A stretch of 64,000 bases of DNA from Pseudomonas sp. B33.4 (GTDB taxonomy: Bacteria; Pseudomonadota; Gammaproteobacteria; Pseudomonadales; Pseudomonadaceae). A model generated the notes under the pieces. The model was given only the letters and a program-made list of their open reading frames with translations, searched no databases and was not told where the DNA came from. Location of the stretch: contig NZ_CP140706.1 of NCBI RefSeq assembly GCF_034555375.1, positions 4,083,001 through 4,147,000 of the forward strand, written 5' to 3'. The position numbers and the translations under genes were made by a program. Shown piece by piece: positions 42,018-53,083 of the stretch (positions within the stretch are counted from its first letter, which is position 1; every line of letters starts with the position of its first letter).

Positions 42018-42443
42018 ATGAACCTGCGTATCGAGTTGTCGCAAAACTCAACAGAAGAAGAACGTCAGGCCATTTTGGCCCCCCTGCACGCCTATAACGT
42101 GGCCAAGGCCGGGATTGCTGTATCCGAGCCGCTCACCCTGCTGGTGCGTGACGATAACGACCAGATTCTGGGCGGACTTTACGGCCGTTTGGTCTGCCAA
42201 TGGTTGTTCATCGATTTGCTGTCGGTGCCTGAAGCTGGCCGGGGTCAAGGTATTGGATCGAAGCTGATGCGCATGGCCGAAGAGCTGGCGCGTGAGAAAG
42301 GCTGCATCGGCGCATGGCTCGACACGTTCGACTTTCAGGCACCGGAGTTCTACAAGAAACTGGGGTATAGCCAGTTTGGGGAGATTGTCGATTATCCGCC
42401 GGGGCACAAACGGCACTTTTTCCAGAAGCGACTTGTAGGTTGA
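42018..42443 (+). CDS. GNAT family N-acetyltransferase
   Basis: 141 residues from the ATG at 42018, with AAGGAAG upstream. The acetyl-CoA loop VPEAGRGQGIGSKLMRMAEELA lies at about residues 74-95. LDTFDFQAPEFYKKLGYSQFGEI is the typical GNAT end. Cytosolic single domain, acceptor unknown. Divergent from hemerythrin and followed by a REP pair. Confidence 0.9.
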   Translation: MNLRIELSQNSTEEERQAILAPLHAYNVAKAGIAVSEPLTLLVRDDNDQILGGLYGRLVCQWLFIDLLSVPEAGRGQGIGSKLMRMAEELAREKGCIGAWLDTFDFQAPEFYKKLGYSQFGEIVDYPPGHKRHFFQKRLVG

Positions 42444-42453
42444 ATATACCGGC

Positions 42454-42525
42454 CCCTTCGCGAGCAGGCTCGCTCCCACATTGGAACGCATTGCGAAATG
42501 TGGGAGCGAGCCTGCTCCGGGCGGC
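42454..42525. repeat. REP pair (GGAGCGAGCCTGCTCGCGA class)
   Basis: CCTTCGCGAGCAGGCTCGCTCCCACA and a complementary arm whose outer part is changed (GCCTGCTCCGGGCGGC), so the second arm is slightly damaged. Confidence 0.88.
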
Positions 42526-42560
42526 GTTCCGACGAAGGTGGCAGCCGCTTCAGCGCATGA

Positions 42561-42911
42561 TCAGAGGCAGGTCGCTAAAGCCGCCAACCGGCGCTTGGCG
42601 ACAAAGTCATCCTTCTGCGCGTAGTAATTCAGCGTCGTGCCCGAAGCTTGAGTGATCACGTCGACAAACGACTCCGCCGAACGGGTATACACCGTCGTAC
42701 CGCCCGATTTGCGCGGTTCCAGATACGCCGCCGCATCGACGCCGAATACCGCCTCGTCCTGCCAGCCGAACTGCACACACTGCGCCACGACTTTTTCGGC
42801 TTTGTCCGAAGTCAGTACTTTATAGGGGGCTTTGGTGCGAGCATCGTCCATCACCGAACCGGCGCAACCGGCCAGCAGCGTCGCCGCCAGCGCTACCATC
42901 AGAATTCGCAT
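42561..42911 (-). CDS. Small lipoprotein of unknown function
   Basis: 116 residues. Signal peptide MRILMVALAATLLAGC with lipobox LLAGC (Cys16). The mature part has a Lys/Asp-rich start (AGSVMDDARTKAP), VAQCVQFGWQDEAVFGVDAAA and TTVYTRSAESFVDVITQASGTTLNYY. No family recognised. Divergent from the DUF6388-like gene. Confidence 0.85.
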   Translation of the reverse strand: MRILMVALAATLLAGCAGSVMDDARTKAPYKVLTSDKAEKVVAQCVQFGWQDEAVFGVDAAAYLEPRKSGGTTVYTRSAESFVDVITQASGTTLNYYAQKDDFVAKRRLAALATCL

Positions 42912-43045
42912 TGCATTCGCTCATTCAGAAAAAAGCGGACTGTATCACCGCAGCAGCAGAAATCGTTCTGCTTTACTGCATTTATAGCGCGACACGCGCG
43001 GGCCGCTGCGGCAACCTAAGGTCATCAGCCTCACAAGGAAAACAC

Positions 43046-43375
43046 ATGGCGCCTACCGACCAGCGACATGAACATGCCCTGAAAGTGTTTCTCGACGCGC
43101 GTCCCGAACTGCGCGAAACCCTCGACCACCTCAACCCGTTGCTGGCCCAGGCCAAAGGCGAAACGCAGGCGCAGTATCGTGAAGAACGACTGCATGAAGC
43201 GTTTGAGGCCGAGGCGGAAAGTCTCGGTCTGTTCGCCTGGGAGTTGACCTTGCAACTGACCGCTGATTCGCCTGAGGAGTATCAGGCGCAGCGCCTGGAC
43301 GTACATCGTGAAGTCGCGGAGATGGCCGGAATGGATTGGCTGGAATATTGCGATCTGTATGGCATAGAACCGTAA
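43046..43375 (+). CDS. DUF6388-like conserved cytosolic protein
   Basis: 109 residues, from the ATG at 43046 after AAGGAA. Acidic and mainly helical (FLDARPELRETLDHLNPLLAQAKGETQAQYREERLHEAFEAEAESLGLFAWEL). The C-terminus is REVAEMAGMDWLEYCDLYGIEP. I recall this as DUF6388, found next to transporters in Pseudomonas; function unknown. It precedes the YoaK-like membrane protein by 25 bp, so the two are probably one operon. Confidence 0.78.
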   Translation: MAPTDQRHEHALKVFLDARPELRETLDHLNPLLAQAKGETQAQYREERLHEAFEAEAESLGLFAWELTLQLTADSPEEYQAQRLDVHREVAEMAGMDWLEYCDLYGIEP

Positions 43376-43400
43376 CCACCGCGAAAGGACACCGCCACTC

Positions 43401-44105
43401 ATGCTGCCATCCGTCTCGACTCACCGCGCCAGCCCCGGCCATCTGCACACGCAGAAGTGGCGCGGGCGGGTGGGTCTGGCACTGGTGGCCAGCCTCTCGG
43501 TACTGGCCGGAATGACCGACGCCATCGGCTTTATGGCCAGCGGCGACTTCGTCTCGTTCATGAGCGGCAACACCACTCGACTCGCTGTGGCGATCAGTGA
43601 TGGCGATGTCGGGCTGACCGTGCGTCTGGTGATTCTCGTCGCAACTTTCGTTGTCGGTAATGCTTTGGGTGTTGTAGTTGCGCGCTTGGGTGGACGCCGG
43701 GCGCTGCCGCTGCTGCTATGTATCGCTACCCTGCTGTGCGCAGCGGCGGTCTGGCCATTCGACACGCAACTGCCGGCGCTGATGGCGGCAATTATTGCGA
43801 TGGGCATGCTCAATGCGGCGGTCGAAGAGGTAAACGGCTTGCCGGTCGGGCTCACTTACGTGACTGGCGCATTGTCGCGATTCGGCCGTGGATTGGGTCG
43901 CTGGATGCTTGGCGAACGGCGCAGCGGCTGGCGGGTGCAACTGGTGCCATGGAGCGGGATGTTTATCGGCGCGATTCTGGGGGCGGTACTGGAACATCAT
44001 CTGGGGCTCAAAGCGATGTTCGTCAGCGGGTTGCTGGCCGCGATGATCGGGCTGCTCTCCCTGAAAATCCCGCGGCGCTGGCAGTTGGGTTACATGCCTC
44101 GCTAA
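43401..44105 (+). CDS. YoaK/DUF1275 family membrane protein
   Basis: 234 residues with six hydrophobic helices. The DUF1275 signature SVLAGMTDAIGFMASGDFVSFMSGNTTRLAVAI is at residues ~34-66, and the later GLPVGLTYVTGALSRFGRGLGRW matches the second half. Inner-membrane protein with unknown substrate. In an apparent operon with the DUF6388-like gene. Confidence 0.9.
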   Translation: MLPSVSTHRASPGHLHTQKWRGRVGLALVASLSVLAGMTDAIGFMASGDFVSFMSGNTTRLAVAISDGDVGLTVRLVILVATFVVGNALGVVVARLGGRRALPLLLCIATLLCAAAVWPFDTQLPALMAAIIAMGMLNAAVEEVNGLPVGLTYVTGALSRFGRGLGRWMLGERRSGWRVQLVPWSGMFIGAILGAVLEHHLGLKAMFVSGLLAAMIGLLSLKIPRRWQLGYMPR

Positions 44106-44126
44106 TAAACGCCTTCCCCGGTTTCC

Positions 44127-44220
44127 CTGTAGGAGCTGTCGAGTGAAACGAGGCTGCGATCTGTTGATCTTGTTTTTCAGAATCAAGATCAACAGATCGC
44201 AGCGTGCCGCAGCTCCTACA
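44127..44220. repeat. REP pair, diverged arms
   Basis: TGTAGGAGCTGTCGAGTGAAACGAGGCTGCGATC and a complement with changes (GCAGCGTGCCGCAGCTCC), separated by a long inner palindrome AAGATCAACAGATCGC. Lies before tusD. Confidence 0.85.
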
Positions 44221-44305
44221 GAGATCGTGCTTCCCTGTAAGCGCTGCGATCCTTTGCGGTCTGCAATGCTTTATCATGGCCGCAGTTTTGCTGATCGAGT
44301 CCGTC

Positions 44306-44698
44306 ATGAAGTTCGCCATTGCGCTGTTTTCCGCCGCCCATGCGCCCTCCTCGCGCCGCGCCCTGCTGTTTGCGCAGGCTGCGCTGGCCGGCGGGCATGA
44401 GATTGTCCGGCTGTTTTTCTATCAGGACGGCGTCTATAACGCCTCGGATGCGGTCGTCACTCCGCAGGACGAACTGGACCTGCCCAAACAATGGCGCGCG
44501 TTCATCAGCGAACAGAAGCTGGACGGTGTGGTGTGCATCGCTGCGGCCCTGCGCCGTGGTGCGCTGAATGCTGAAGAAGCCAAGCGCTATCAGCGTGACG
44601 CCGTCTCCGTCAGTGCGCCGTGGGAATTGTCCGGTCTCGGCCAGTTGCATGACGCAGTACAAGATGCCGATCGCCTGATCTGCTTCGGAGGTGCGTGA
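44306..44698 (+). CDS. tusD: Sulfurtransferase TusD
   Basis: 130 residues. DsrE-fold protein; the conserved Cys is in LDGVVCIAAALRRG (residue ~76). In the TusBCD complex it accepts persulfide sulfur from TusA (originally from IscS) and passes it to TusE for MnmA to make 2-thiouridine at U34 of tRNA Lys/Glu/Gln. First gene of tusDCBE-ybiB; only 1 bp separates it from tusC. Confidence 0.95.
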   Translation: MKFAIALFSAAHAPSSRRALLFAQAALAGGHEIVRLFFYQDGVYNASDAVVTPQDELDLPKQWRAFISEQKLDGVVCIAAALRRGALNAEEAKRYQRDAVSVSAPWELSGLGQLHDAVQDADRLICFGGA

Positions 44699-44699
44699 G

Positions 44700-45056
44700 A
44701 TGGCTAAATCCCTGTTGCTCATCAGCCGCCAATCACCGTGGTCTGGCCCCGGTGCCCGCGAAGCGCTGGACATTGTGCTGGCCGGCGGCGCGTTCGATCT
44801 ACCGATCGGTTTGCTGTTTCTCGATGACGGCGTGCTGCAACTCAGCGCCGGGCAAAACGCCAAGGCCCTGCAGCAGAAAGACCTCAGCGCCAACCTGCAG
44901 GCGCTGCCGATGTTTGGTGTCGAAGAGCTGTTCTATTGCGCCGACAGCGCCATCACTCGCGGCCTGAACAATCTGTCGCTGGACGAAGCACAGCCGCTGG
45001 CCGCCGAGCAAATCACCGCCCTTATTGACCGTTACGACCAGGTGATCACCCTCTGA
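44700..45056 (+). CDS. tusC: Sulfur relay protein TusC
   Basis: 118 residues, DsrF-like. LLISRQSPWSGPGAREALDIVLAGGAFDLPIGLLFLDDGVLQL is the family start. It is a structural subunit of the TusBCD hexamer in tRNA 2-thiolation. Its stop overlaps the tusB start by one base. Confidence 0.95.
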   Translation: MAKSLLLISRQSPWSGPGAREALDIVLAGGAFDLPIGLLFLDDGVLQLSAGQNAKALQQKDLSANLQALPMFGVEELFYCADSAITRGLNNLSLDEAQPLAAEQITALIDRYDQVITL

Positions 45057-45349
45057 TGTCGACTTTGCATGTGTTGTCTCATTCCCCGTTCGGCGATGCT
45101 CGCCTGAGCAGTTGTCTGCGCCTGATCGGCACCGCTGATGCCCTGCTGCTGTCCGGCGACGCGGTCTATGCATTGCAAGCGGGCACCGCACCGTTTAGCG
45201 CATTGCAAAGCTGCCAGATCAAATTGTTCGTTCTGGCCGAGGATGCCCAGGCGCGCGCCATCGCAGTGCCGAACTGGGCCGAAGCCATCGATTATCCCGC
45301 CTTCGTCGAACTGTCGATTCACCACGACAAGGTCAACAGCTGGCTATGA
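45056..45349 (+). CDS. tusB: Sulfur relay protein TusB
   Basis: 97 residues, DsrH-like. STLHVLSHSPFGDARLSSCLRL and ALLLSGDAVYAL are typical. Third subunit of TusBCD. 4-bp overlap with tusE. Confidence 0.93.
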   Translation: MSTLHVLSHSPFGDARLSSCLRLIGTADALLLSGDAVYALQAGTAPFSALQSCQIKLFVLAEDAQARAIAVPNWAEAIDYPAFVELSIHHDKVNSWL

Positions 45350-45681
45350 ACTCCATGACCGTCGGCGCCCGCGCCATCGAACTGGACAAGGACGGCTTCC
45401 TCGCCGACCTGAGTGACTGGTCGACAGACGTCGCCAGCGCCCTCGCCGCCGCCGAAGACATCGAGTTGACGCCCGAGCACTGGGAAGTCCTCGAACTGCT
45501 GCGCAGCTTCTACGAAGAATTCCAGCTATCCCCGGCCACCCGACCGCTGATCAAGTACACCGCGTTGAAACTCGGCCCGGACAAAGGCAACAGCCTGCAC
45601 CTGAACCGACTGTTCAAAGGCACCCCTGCCAAACTCGCCGCGAAACTGGCGGGCCTGCCCAAACCGACGAATTGCTTATGA
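45346..45681 (+). CDS. tusE: Sulfur relay protein TusE (DsrC family)
   Basis: 111 residues. The C-terminus PKPTNCL keeps the conserved penultimate Cys that takes the sulfur from TusD. Body: LDKDGFLADLSDWSTDVA and LTPEHWEVLELLRSFYEEFQLSPATRPL. Start at 45346 chosen because Pseudomonas TusE begins MN-x-x-TVGARAIEL. 4-bp overlap with the ybiB-like gene. Confidence 0.95.
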   Translation: MNSMTVGARAIELDKDGFLADLSDWSTDVASALAAAEDIELTPEHWEVLELLRSFYEEFQLSPATRPLIKYTALKLGPDKGNSLHLNRLFKGTPAKLAAKLAGLPKPTNCL

Positions 45682-46679
45682 CCGATTTTCCAGCGCTGAC
45701 TCTAGAAACGCCCGCCGAACACCCGTTCGCCCAATTCGTGCGAATTCTCGGCAAGGGCAAACGCGGCGCCCGTGATTTAACGCGCGAAGAAGCCCGGGAA
45801 GCCATGGGCATGGTGCTTGACGACAAGGTTGAAGACACCCAGCTCGGCGCTTTCCTGATGTTGCTGCGACACAAGGAAGAAAGCGCCGAGGAGATGGCCG
45901 GGTTCAGCGAAGCCCTGCGCGCACGTTTGCAGGCACCCACATTGAACGTCGATCTGGACTGGCCGACTTACGCTGGCAAGAAGCGCCATCTGCCGTGGTA
46001 TCTGCTGGCGGCCAAGTGTCTGGCACAGAACGGCGTGCGCATTTTCATGCACGGCGGCGGCGCACACACGGCCGGGCGGTTGTACAGCGAGCAACTGCTT
46101 GGTGAGTTGAACATTCCGTTGTGCCGCACCTGGCAGCAGGTCGGCACAGCGCTGGACAACGGCGGACTGGCATTCATGCCGCTGGTGGACTGGGCGCCGC
46201 AGTTGCAGAACATGATCGACCTGCGCAACACCCTGGGCCTGCGTTCGCCGATCCATTCCCTGGCGCGGATTCTCAATCCGTTGGGCGCACGCTGCGGCCT
46301 GCAAAGTATTTTCCACCCCGGCTATCAGGCGGTGCACCGTGATGCCAGCGGCCTGCTCGGCGACACGGCCATTGTGGTCAAGGGTGATGGCGGCGAAATC
46401 GAGATCAACCCGGATGCCGACAGCCACCTCTACGGCACCACCGGTGGCGAGAGCTGGGACGAGGAATGGCCGCAATTGTCGGCGCAACGCCACGTCAAAC
46501 CGGCGACCCTCGACGTTGAACATTTGAAAGCCGTATGGCGCGGCGACGTGGTCGACAGTTACCCGCAAATGGCCCTGATTGCGACGATGGCACTGGCCTT
46601 GCGCGGCCTCGGCCAGCCCCGCGAACAAGCCTTCGCAACCGCCGAGCAATACTGGGCCGCGCGGAACAAATCGATTTAA
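45678..46679 (+). CDS. ybiB: YbiB-like glycosyltransferase-fold protein
   Basis: 333 residues. Homologue of E. coli YbiB: an anthranilate phosphoribosyltransferase-like fold (LARILNPLGARCGLQSIFHPGYQ, IVVKGDGGEIEINPD) that binds nucleic acid in E. coli and lacks TrpD activity. The operon with tusDCBE (ATGA overlap) suggests a link to tRNA modification or sulfur relay. The start is the ATG at 45678. Confidence 0.9.
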   Translation: MTDFPALTLETPAEHPFAQFVRILGKGKRGARDLTREEAREAMGMVLDDKVEDTQLGAFLMLLRHKEESAEEMAGFSEALRARLQAPTLNVDLDWPTYAGKKRHLPWYLLAAKCLAQNGVRIFMHGGGAHTAGRLYSEQLLGELNIPLCRTWQQVGTALDNGGLAFMPLVDWAPQLQNMIDLRNTLGLRSPIHSLARILNPLGARCGLQSIFHPGYQAVHRDASGLLGDTAIVVKGDGGEIEINPDADSHLYGTTGGESWDEEWPQLSAQRHVKPATLDVEHLKAVWRGDVVDSYPQMALIATMALALRGLGQPREQAFATAEQYWAARNKSI

Positions 46680-46770
46680 CCGATCATTCACGCCCGATCT
46701 TTGCGCTTTTTGTTCGAACTCATCGGAATAGACTCGACTCCAACGATTATTGGTTTACGGAGTCTTGATC

Positions 46771-47772
46771 ATGGGTTTACTCGTCGATGGCCGCTGGCAG
46801 GACAAGTGGTACGAAAGCAGCAAGGACGGCGCGTTCCAGCGTGAACAGGCCAAACGCCGCAACTGGGTCACCGCAGATGGCCAGCCCGGCCCGAGCGGTG
46901 AATGCGGTTTTGCCGCTGAAGCCGGGCGCTATCACCTCTACGTTTCTCTCGCCTGTCCATGGGCGCATCGCACCCTGATCCTGCGCAAGCTCAAAGGTCT
47001 GGAAGGTCTGATCGACGTTTCGGTAGTCAGCTGGTTGATGCTGGAGAACGGCTGGACCTTCGACAAAGCACTTGGCTCGACGGGCGACAAGCTTGATGGC
47101 TTTGAATTCATGCATCAGCGCTACACCGCCGACACTGCCGACTACACCGGCCGCGTTACTGTGCCAGTGCTGTGGGACAAGAAGCTCAAACGCATTGTGA
47201 GCAATGAATCGGCGGAAATCATCCGCATGTTCAACAGCGCGTTTGATGATCTGACCGGCAATGATCTGGATTTCTACCCCGCGCCATTACGCGGCGAGAT
47301 TGATGCGCTGAACGAGCGGATCTATCCGGCGGTAAACAACGGTGTCTATCGCGCAGGCTTCGCGACCTCGCAACAGGCTTATGAAGAAGCGTTCGATGAG
47401 GTGTTTGCCGAGCTGGATCATCTGGAGCGGGTGCTGGGCGCCAATCGCTACTTGTCGGGTGAGTACCTGACCGAAGCCGATATCCGCTTGTTCACTACAA
47501 TGATTCGGTTTGACGCGGTGTACCACGGCCACTTCAAGTGCAACCTGCGGCGGATTGCCGATTACCCGAATCTCTCGAACTGGCTGCGTGAGGTGTATCA
47601 GTTGCCGGGGATTGCCGAGACGGTGGATTTCCAGCACATCAAGAATCACTACTACGGCAGTCACAAGACGATCAATCCGACTGGGGTTGTGCCGAAGGGG
47701 CCGGAGCAGGATTTCACAGCGGCCCATGATCGGGCGCGGTTGGCTGGGAAAGGGGTTTGGTTGAAGGGTTAA
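46771..47772 (+). CDS. Glutathionyl-hydroquinone reductase (YqjG/ECM4 family)
   Basis: 333 residues. Active-site Cys in LACPWAHRTLI (residue ~60), the xi-class GST signature. C-terminal GST domain has LGANRYLSGEYLTEADIRLFTTMIRFD. It reduces glutathionyl-hydroquinones to free hydroquinones with GSH. Full length for the family. Confidence 0.93.
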   Translation: MGLLVDGRWQDKWYESSKDGAFQREQAKRRNWVTADGQPGPSGECGFAAEAGRYHLYVSLACPWAHRTLILRKLKGLEGLIDVSVVSWLMLENGWTFDKALGSTGDKLDGFEFMHQRYTADTADYTGRVTVPVLWDKKLKRIVSNESAEIIRMFNSAFDDLTGNDLDFYPAPLRGEIDALNERIYPAVNNGVYRAGFATSQQAYEEAFDEVFAELDHLERVLGANRYLSGEYLTEADIRLFTTMIRFDAVYHGHFKCNLRRIADYPNLSNWLREVYQLPGIAETVDFQHIKNHYYGSHKTINPTGVVPKGPEQDFTAAHDRARLAGKGVWLKG

Positions 47773-47785
47773 TAGCAAAAAGCAA

Positions 47786-47861
47786 AAGATCGCAGCCTTC
47801 GGCAGCTCCTACAGGGAACGCATTCTCATGTAGGAGCTGCCGAAGGCTGCGATCTTTTGAT
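47786..47861. repeat. REP pair (GTAGGAGCTGCCGAAGGC class)
   Basis: AGATCGCAGCCTTCGGCAGC and its complement around a 16-nt spacer, in the convergent gap before cysG. Confidence 0.92.
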
Positions 47862-47866
47862 CTGAC

Positions 47867-49261
47867 TTAGACTTGCGCCTGAGCCCCTTCGAACCACGCC
47901 AGCTTCTCGCGCAGTTGCACCACTTCACCAACGATCACCAGTGTCGGCGCATGCACTTCATGCTCCGCCACCAATCGCGGCAGATCGGCCAGCGTGCCGG
48001 TGAAGACTCGCTGATTGACCGTGGTGCCCTGCTGAATCAACGCCGCCGGGGTATCCGCTGAACGACCATGTTTGATCAGTTGTTCGCAAATGACCGGCAA
48101 GCCGACCAGGCCCATATAGAACACCAGCGTCTGCGCCGGGGCGACAAGGTCGGCCCATGGCAGATCGGTGGAACCGTCCTTCAAATGCCCGGTGACAAAA
48201 CGCACCGACTGCGCGTAATCACGATGCGTCAGCGGAATCCCGGCATACGCCGCACAACCGCTGGCCGCGGTGATACCTGGCACGACCTGAAACGGAATGC
48301 CGTGAGCAGCCAGCTCTTCGATCTCTTCGCCACCACGGCCAAAGATAAACGGATCGCCGCCCTTCAACCGCACCACGCGCTTGCCGGCCTTGGCCAGATC
48401 GACCAGTTGCTGGTTGATCTGATCCTGCGGCACGGCGTGATCAGACCGACGCTTGCCAACGTAGACCCGCTCGGCATCACGACGACACAGCTCAAGAATC
48501 GCAGGTGCAACCAAACGGTCGTAGAGCACCACGTCGGCTTGCTGCATCAGACGCAACGCCTTGAAGGTCAGCAGATCCGGATCGCCCGGCCCTGCCCCGA
48601 CCAGATAAACCTCGCCAGTCGTGACCATGGCTTCGCCATCGATCTTGGCTTGCAGCAGACGCTCGGCTTCGGCGCCCTGCCCGGCCAGCTGTCGATCAGC
48701 AATCGGCCCTTGAAACACGTCTTCCCAGAAGCCACGACGCTGCTGCACATCCGGAAACAGGCTTTTCACCTGATTGCGGAAACGCGCGGCGAGTCCGGCC
48801 AACTGACCGTAAGTCGACGGAATCCAGGTTTCGATCTTGGCGCGAATCAACCGCGCCAGCACGGGCGCATCGCCGCCGCTGGACACGGCAATGATCAGCG
48901 GCGAGCGATCGACGATCGCCGGGAAGATCACGCTGCACAAGGCAGGCGCATCGACCACGTTGACCGGCACGCAGCGCTTGTGAGCATCGGTGGAAACTTG
49001 TGCGTTCAGCGTCTCATCGTCGGTGGCGGCAATGATCAGCCCGCAACCGTCCAGATCCGCCTCAACGTAACCGCGCAACAGGCATTCACCGCCAGAGGCA
49101 GTAACCAGTTCACGCAGTTGCGTTTCGATTTCAGGTGCGACCACCCGCAGTAGCGCACCGGCATCGGCCAGCAGGCGGGATTTGCGCAAGGCAATTTCCC
49201 CCCCACCGACGACCAACACACGACTGCCGCGCAGGTTGTGAAACAGCGGCAGATATTTCAT
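47867..49261 (-). CDS. cysG: Siroheme synthase (uroporphyrinogen III methyltransferase / dehydrogenase / ferrochelatase)
   Basis: 464 residues. The N-terminal NAD-binding part ([16 protein letters not shown]) dehydrogenates and chelates Fe; the C-terminal SAM domain ([50 protein letters not shown]) makes precorrin-2. Siroheme serves sulfite and nitrite reductases. Its ATG abuts the serS stop directly (TAA then ATG). Confidence 0.96.
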   Translation of the reverse strand: MKYLPLFHNLRGSRVLVVGGGEIALRKSRLLADAGALLRVVAPEIETQLRELVTASGGECLLRGYVEADLDGCGLIIAATDDETLNAQVSTDAHKRCVPVNVVDAPALCSVIFPAIVDRSPLIIAVSSGGDAPVLARLIRAKIETWIPSTYGQLAGLAARFRNQVKSLFPDVQQRRGFWEDVFQGPIADRQLAGQGAEAERLLQAKIDGEAMVTTGEVYLVGAGPGDPDLLTFKALRLMQQADVVLYDRLVAPAILELCRRDAERVYVGKRRSDHAVPQDQINQQLVDLAKAGKRVVRLKGGDPFIFGRGGEEIEELAAHGIPFQVVPGITAASGCAAYAGIPLTHRDYAQSVRFVTGHLKDGSTDLPWADLVAPAQTLVFYMGLVGLPVICEQLIKHGRSADTPAALIQQGTTVNQRVFTGTLADLPRLVAEHEVHAPTLVIVGEVVQLREKLAWFEGAQAQV

Positions 49262-50554
<1,293 letters not shown>

Positions 50555-50557
50555 TTA

Positions 50558-50932
50558 TCAAAGTTTGGTCAAAGACAGGCCAGCCCACGTCGCGAGCAGC
50601 CCGCCGAATACGCTGAGTGCCGCATAGCCCAGGGCCAGCGGCACTTGCCCGCTTTCCAGCAGGCGCACCGTATCCAGTGAAAAGGATGAAAAAGTCGTCA
50701 GCCCCCCGAGGAAGCCGACCATCAACCCGGCACGCACCTCGATCGGTACTTCCGGGCGTATCAAAAACAGGCCGTACAGCACGCCAATCAACAGACAGCC
50801 CACGATATTAACGGCCAGCGTCGCGGTATAGAAGTGCCGCGGCCAATTGGCGTTGACCCAATTGCCGGTGGCGAAGCGCAACAAGGTGCCAGCGACACCC
50901 CCGACGGAGACCGCAACAATCAATGGAAGCAC
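50558..50932 (-). CDS. crcB: Fluoride ion channel CrcB (Fluc)
   Basis: 124 residues, four helices. Channel residues in [21 protein letters not shown] and [13 protein letters not shown] (the Phe-box). Works as an antiparallel dimer to export F-. The start overlaps the rarA stop by one base. No fluoride riboswitch is evident upstream, which is expected for an internal operon gene. Confidence 0.95.
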   Translation of the reverse strand: MLPLIVAVSVGGVAGTLLRFATGNWVNANWPRHFYTATLAVNIVGCLLIGVLYGLFLIRPEVPIEVRAGLMVGFLGGLTTFSSFSLDTVRLLESGQVPLALGYAALSVFGGLLATWAGLSLTKL

Positions 50933-52254
50933 TATTTTCTCCGCTGCCGAGGGCTTAAACGATCGAGTTGGGCGAGATGGTTGAGCTTCTCGCCGATCTT
51001 CAACTCCAGGCCGCGCGGCACCGGTTGGTAGAACGGAATGGGATCGAGCTCTTCCGGGAAATAGTCTTCGCCGGCGGCATAGGCGTCCGGCTCGTCATGG
51101 GCGTAGCGGTATTCGTCACCGTAGCCCAATTGTTTCATCAGTTTGGTCGGTGCGTTGCGCAAGTGCAGCGGCACTTCCAGCGAGCCGTTCTCAGCAGCGG
51201 CACGCAGAGCGGTTTTGAAGCCCATGTACACCGCATTGCTCTTCGGCGCGCAGGCCAGATAAGTAATGGCCTGGGCCACGGCCAACTCGCCTTCCGGACT
51301 GCCGAGGCGTTCCTGCACTTCCCACGCCGCGAGGCACAGGCTAAGGGCGCGCGGATCGGCGTTGCCGATGTCTTCGCTGGCCATGCGCACCACGCGCCGA
51401 GCCAGGTACAGCGGATCGCAACCGCCGTCGATCATCCGCGCGAACCAGTACAGCGCGCCGTCAGGGTTGGAGCCGCGCACCGACTTGTGCAGCGCCGAAA
51501 TCTGGTCGTAGAACGCTTCGCCGCCCTTGTCGAAACGCCGACGCGTATCGCCGAGCAGGCTTTGCAGCAGTTCAGTGCCGATTTCGCTATTGTCTTCGGC
51601 CAGATCCGAGGCGTTTTCCAGCAGATTGAGCAAACGCCGGCCATCGCCATCGGCGGCCGACAGCAACATCTGGAAGCCTTCATCATTCAACGTCAGGTTG
51701 CGCTTGCCCAGGCCACGCTCTTCAGTGAGCGCACGGTGCACCAGTTTGCGCAGCGCCGCTTCGTCGAGGCTTTTCAGCACGTAGACGCGGGCGCGCGACA
51801 ACAAGGCGTTGTTGAGTTCGAACGATGGGTTTTCGGTGGTGGCGCCGATGAAGATCAGCGTGCCGTCTTCAACGTACGGCAGGAACGCGTCCTGCTGGGA
51901 CTTGTTGAAACGGTGCACTTCATCGACGAACAGAATCGTGCGCTTGCCGTACTGGCCGGCTTGCTGCTTGGCGATTTCAACAGCCTGACGGATCTCCTTG
52001 ACCCCGGCGAGCACTGCCGAGACCGTTTCGAAGTGCGCATCGGAGACTTCCGCGAGCAATCGCGCCAGGGTGGTTTTACCCACGCCCGGCGGGCCCCAGA
52101 AGATCATCGAATGCAGGGCACCCTGCTCCAGCGCCTCACGCAGAGGCTTGCCGCGAGCGAGCACGTGCTCCTGACCGACGTACTCATCCAGATTGGTCGC
52201 GCGCAAACGCGCGGCCAGTGGCTGGGCAATCGGTGCACTGCGAAACAGATCCAT
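50932..52254 (-). CDS. rarA: Replication-associated recombination protein RarA (MgsA)
   Basis: 440 residues from the ATG at 52254 ([18 protein letters not shown]), matching Pseudomonas orthologues; a GTG one codon earlier is possible. Walker A is [12 protein letters not shown], Walker [17 protein letters not shown], sensor [11 protein letters not shown] clamp-loader-like AAA+ ATPase that acts at stalled forks with SSB. Confidence 0.95.
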   Translation of the reverse strand: MDLFRSAPIAQPLAARLRATNLDEYVGQEHVLARGKPLREALEQGALHSMIFWGPPGVGKTTLARLLAEVSDAHFETVSAVLAGVKEIRQAVEIAKQQAGQYGKRTILFVDEVHRFNKSQQDAFLPYVEDGTLIFIGATTENPSFELNNALLSRARVYVLKSLDEAALRKLVHRALTEERGLGKRNLTLNDEGFQMLLSAADGDGRRLLNLLENASDLAEDNSEIGTELLQSLLGDTRRRFDKGGEAFYDQISALHKSVRGSNPDGALYWFARMIDGGCDPLYLARRVVRMASEDIGNADPRALSLCLAAWEVQERLGSPEGELAVAQAITYLACAPKSNAVYMGFKTALRAAAENGSLEVPLHLRNAPTKLMKQLGYGDEYRYAHDEPDAYAAGEDYFPEELDPIPFYQPVPRGLELKIGEKLNHLAQLDRLSPRQRRK

Positions 52255-52292
52255 CACGTAGCGTTGAAACCTCTATTTTGCCGATCATTGAC

Positions 52293-52383
52293 CCTGTAGG
52301 AGTGAGCCTGCTCGCGATAGCGGTGGGTCAGACGATGAAGATGTGACTGACAAATCGAATCGCGAGCAGGCTCACTCCTACAA
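52293..52383. repeat. REP pair (TAGGAGTGAGCCTGCTCGCGA class)
   Basis: CTGTAGGAGTGAGCCTGCTC and complement, arms separated by ~37 nt. It lies in the lolA-rarA gap and could make a hairpin in the operon transcript. Confidence 0.9.
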
Positions 52384-52395
52384 AGGGTTTCGTGT

Positions 52396-53016
52396 TTATT
52401 CCTGGATCACGTCCGCACCCTTGGGGATGTCGAACTTGAACTTCGATGCCGGTACAGGCTCGTTGGCCTTGACCCCGGTAAACAGGATGTTGGTCCGCTG
52501 GCCGACGCTGTCGATCAGTTGCATGTCATTGAGCAGACCGTTGCGGAACGACAGGCGCAGGTTGTCGAACAGGGTGTCCCTGGTTTTCGGCTTGAGGGTG
52601 AAGTCGATCACGCCGCCCGCCTCTTTCGCGCTGATGTCGAAGCTCTGGCTGATCTTTGACACATCACCGGACAGCAGCAGCGCCGGGGTCTGGGTCAGGC
52701 GCTCGTCGAGCTTCTTGATGGTTGCCTGCTCCAGATCCGGGTCCCACAGAGTGACTTTCTTGCCGTCGGAGACCATGGTCTGCTCGGCCGGCGCATTGGT
52801 GTGCCAGTAGAACAGGCCCGGACGCTGCAGGGTCATGTCGCCGGTGGTTTCCTGCAACTGCGTACCGCTGCCGTCGAGGGTCAGCTGCGAGAAGTTCGCG
52901 CTCAGGGTCTTGGATGTTTCCAGCAATTGGGTCAGACGCGCCACGTCCTTGTCATCGGCGTGGGCCGTGAGCGTGGTCAGCGCCAGTACTGGCAGCAGCA
53001 TGCGGATAAGACGCAT
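52396..53016 (-). CDS. lolA: Outer membrane lipoprotein carrier protein LolA
   Basis: 206 residues from the ATG at 53016. Signal peptide [20 protein letters not shown]. Mature LolA barrel: [48 protein letters not shown]. Accepts lipoproteins from LolCDE and carries them to LolB. Starts 67 bp after ftsK. Confidence 0.95.
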   Translation of the reverse strand: MRLIRMLLPVLALTTLTAHADDKDVARLTQLLETSKTLSANFSQLTLDGSGTQLQETTGDMTLQRPGLFYWHTNAPAEQTMVSDGKKVTLWDPDLEQATIKKLDERLTQTPALLLSGDVSKISQSFDISAKEAGGVIDFTLKPKTRDTLFDNLRLSFRNGLLNDMQLIDSVGQRTNILFTGVKANEPVPASKFKFDIPKGADVIQE

Positions 53017-53083
53017 GGGAGTCCTCTTGAATACTCGTTGGGAGAGCGGCGGCACATCATTGTCCCGCCTCTTGCGTTTGCAA

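Noticed and set aside
50558..50932. Fluoride riboswitch for crcB
   Set aside because: crcB overlaps the rarA stop, leaving no leader for an aptamer.
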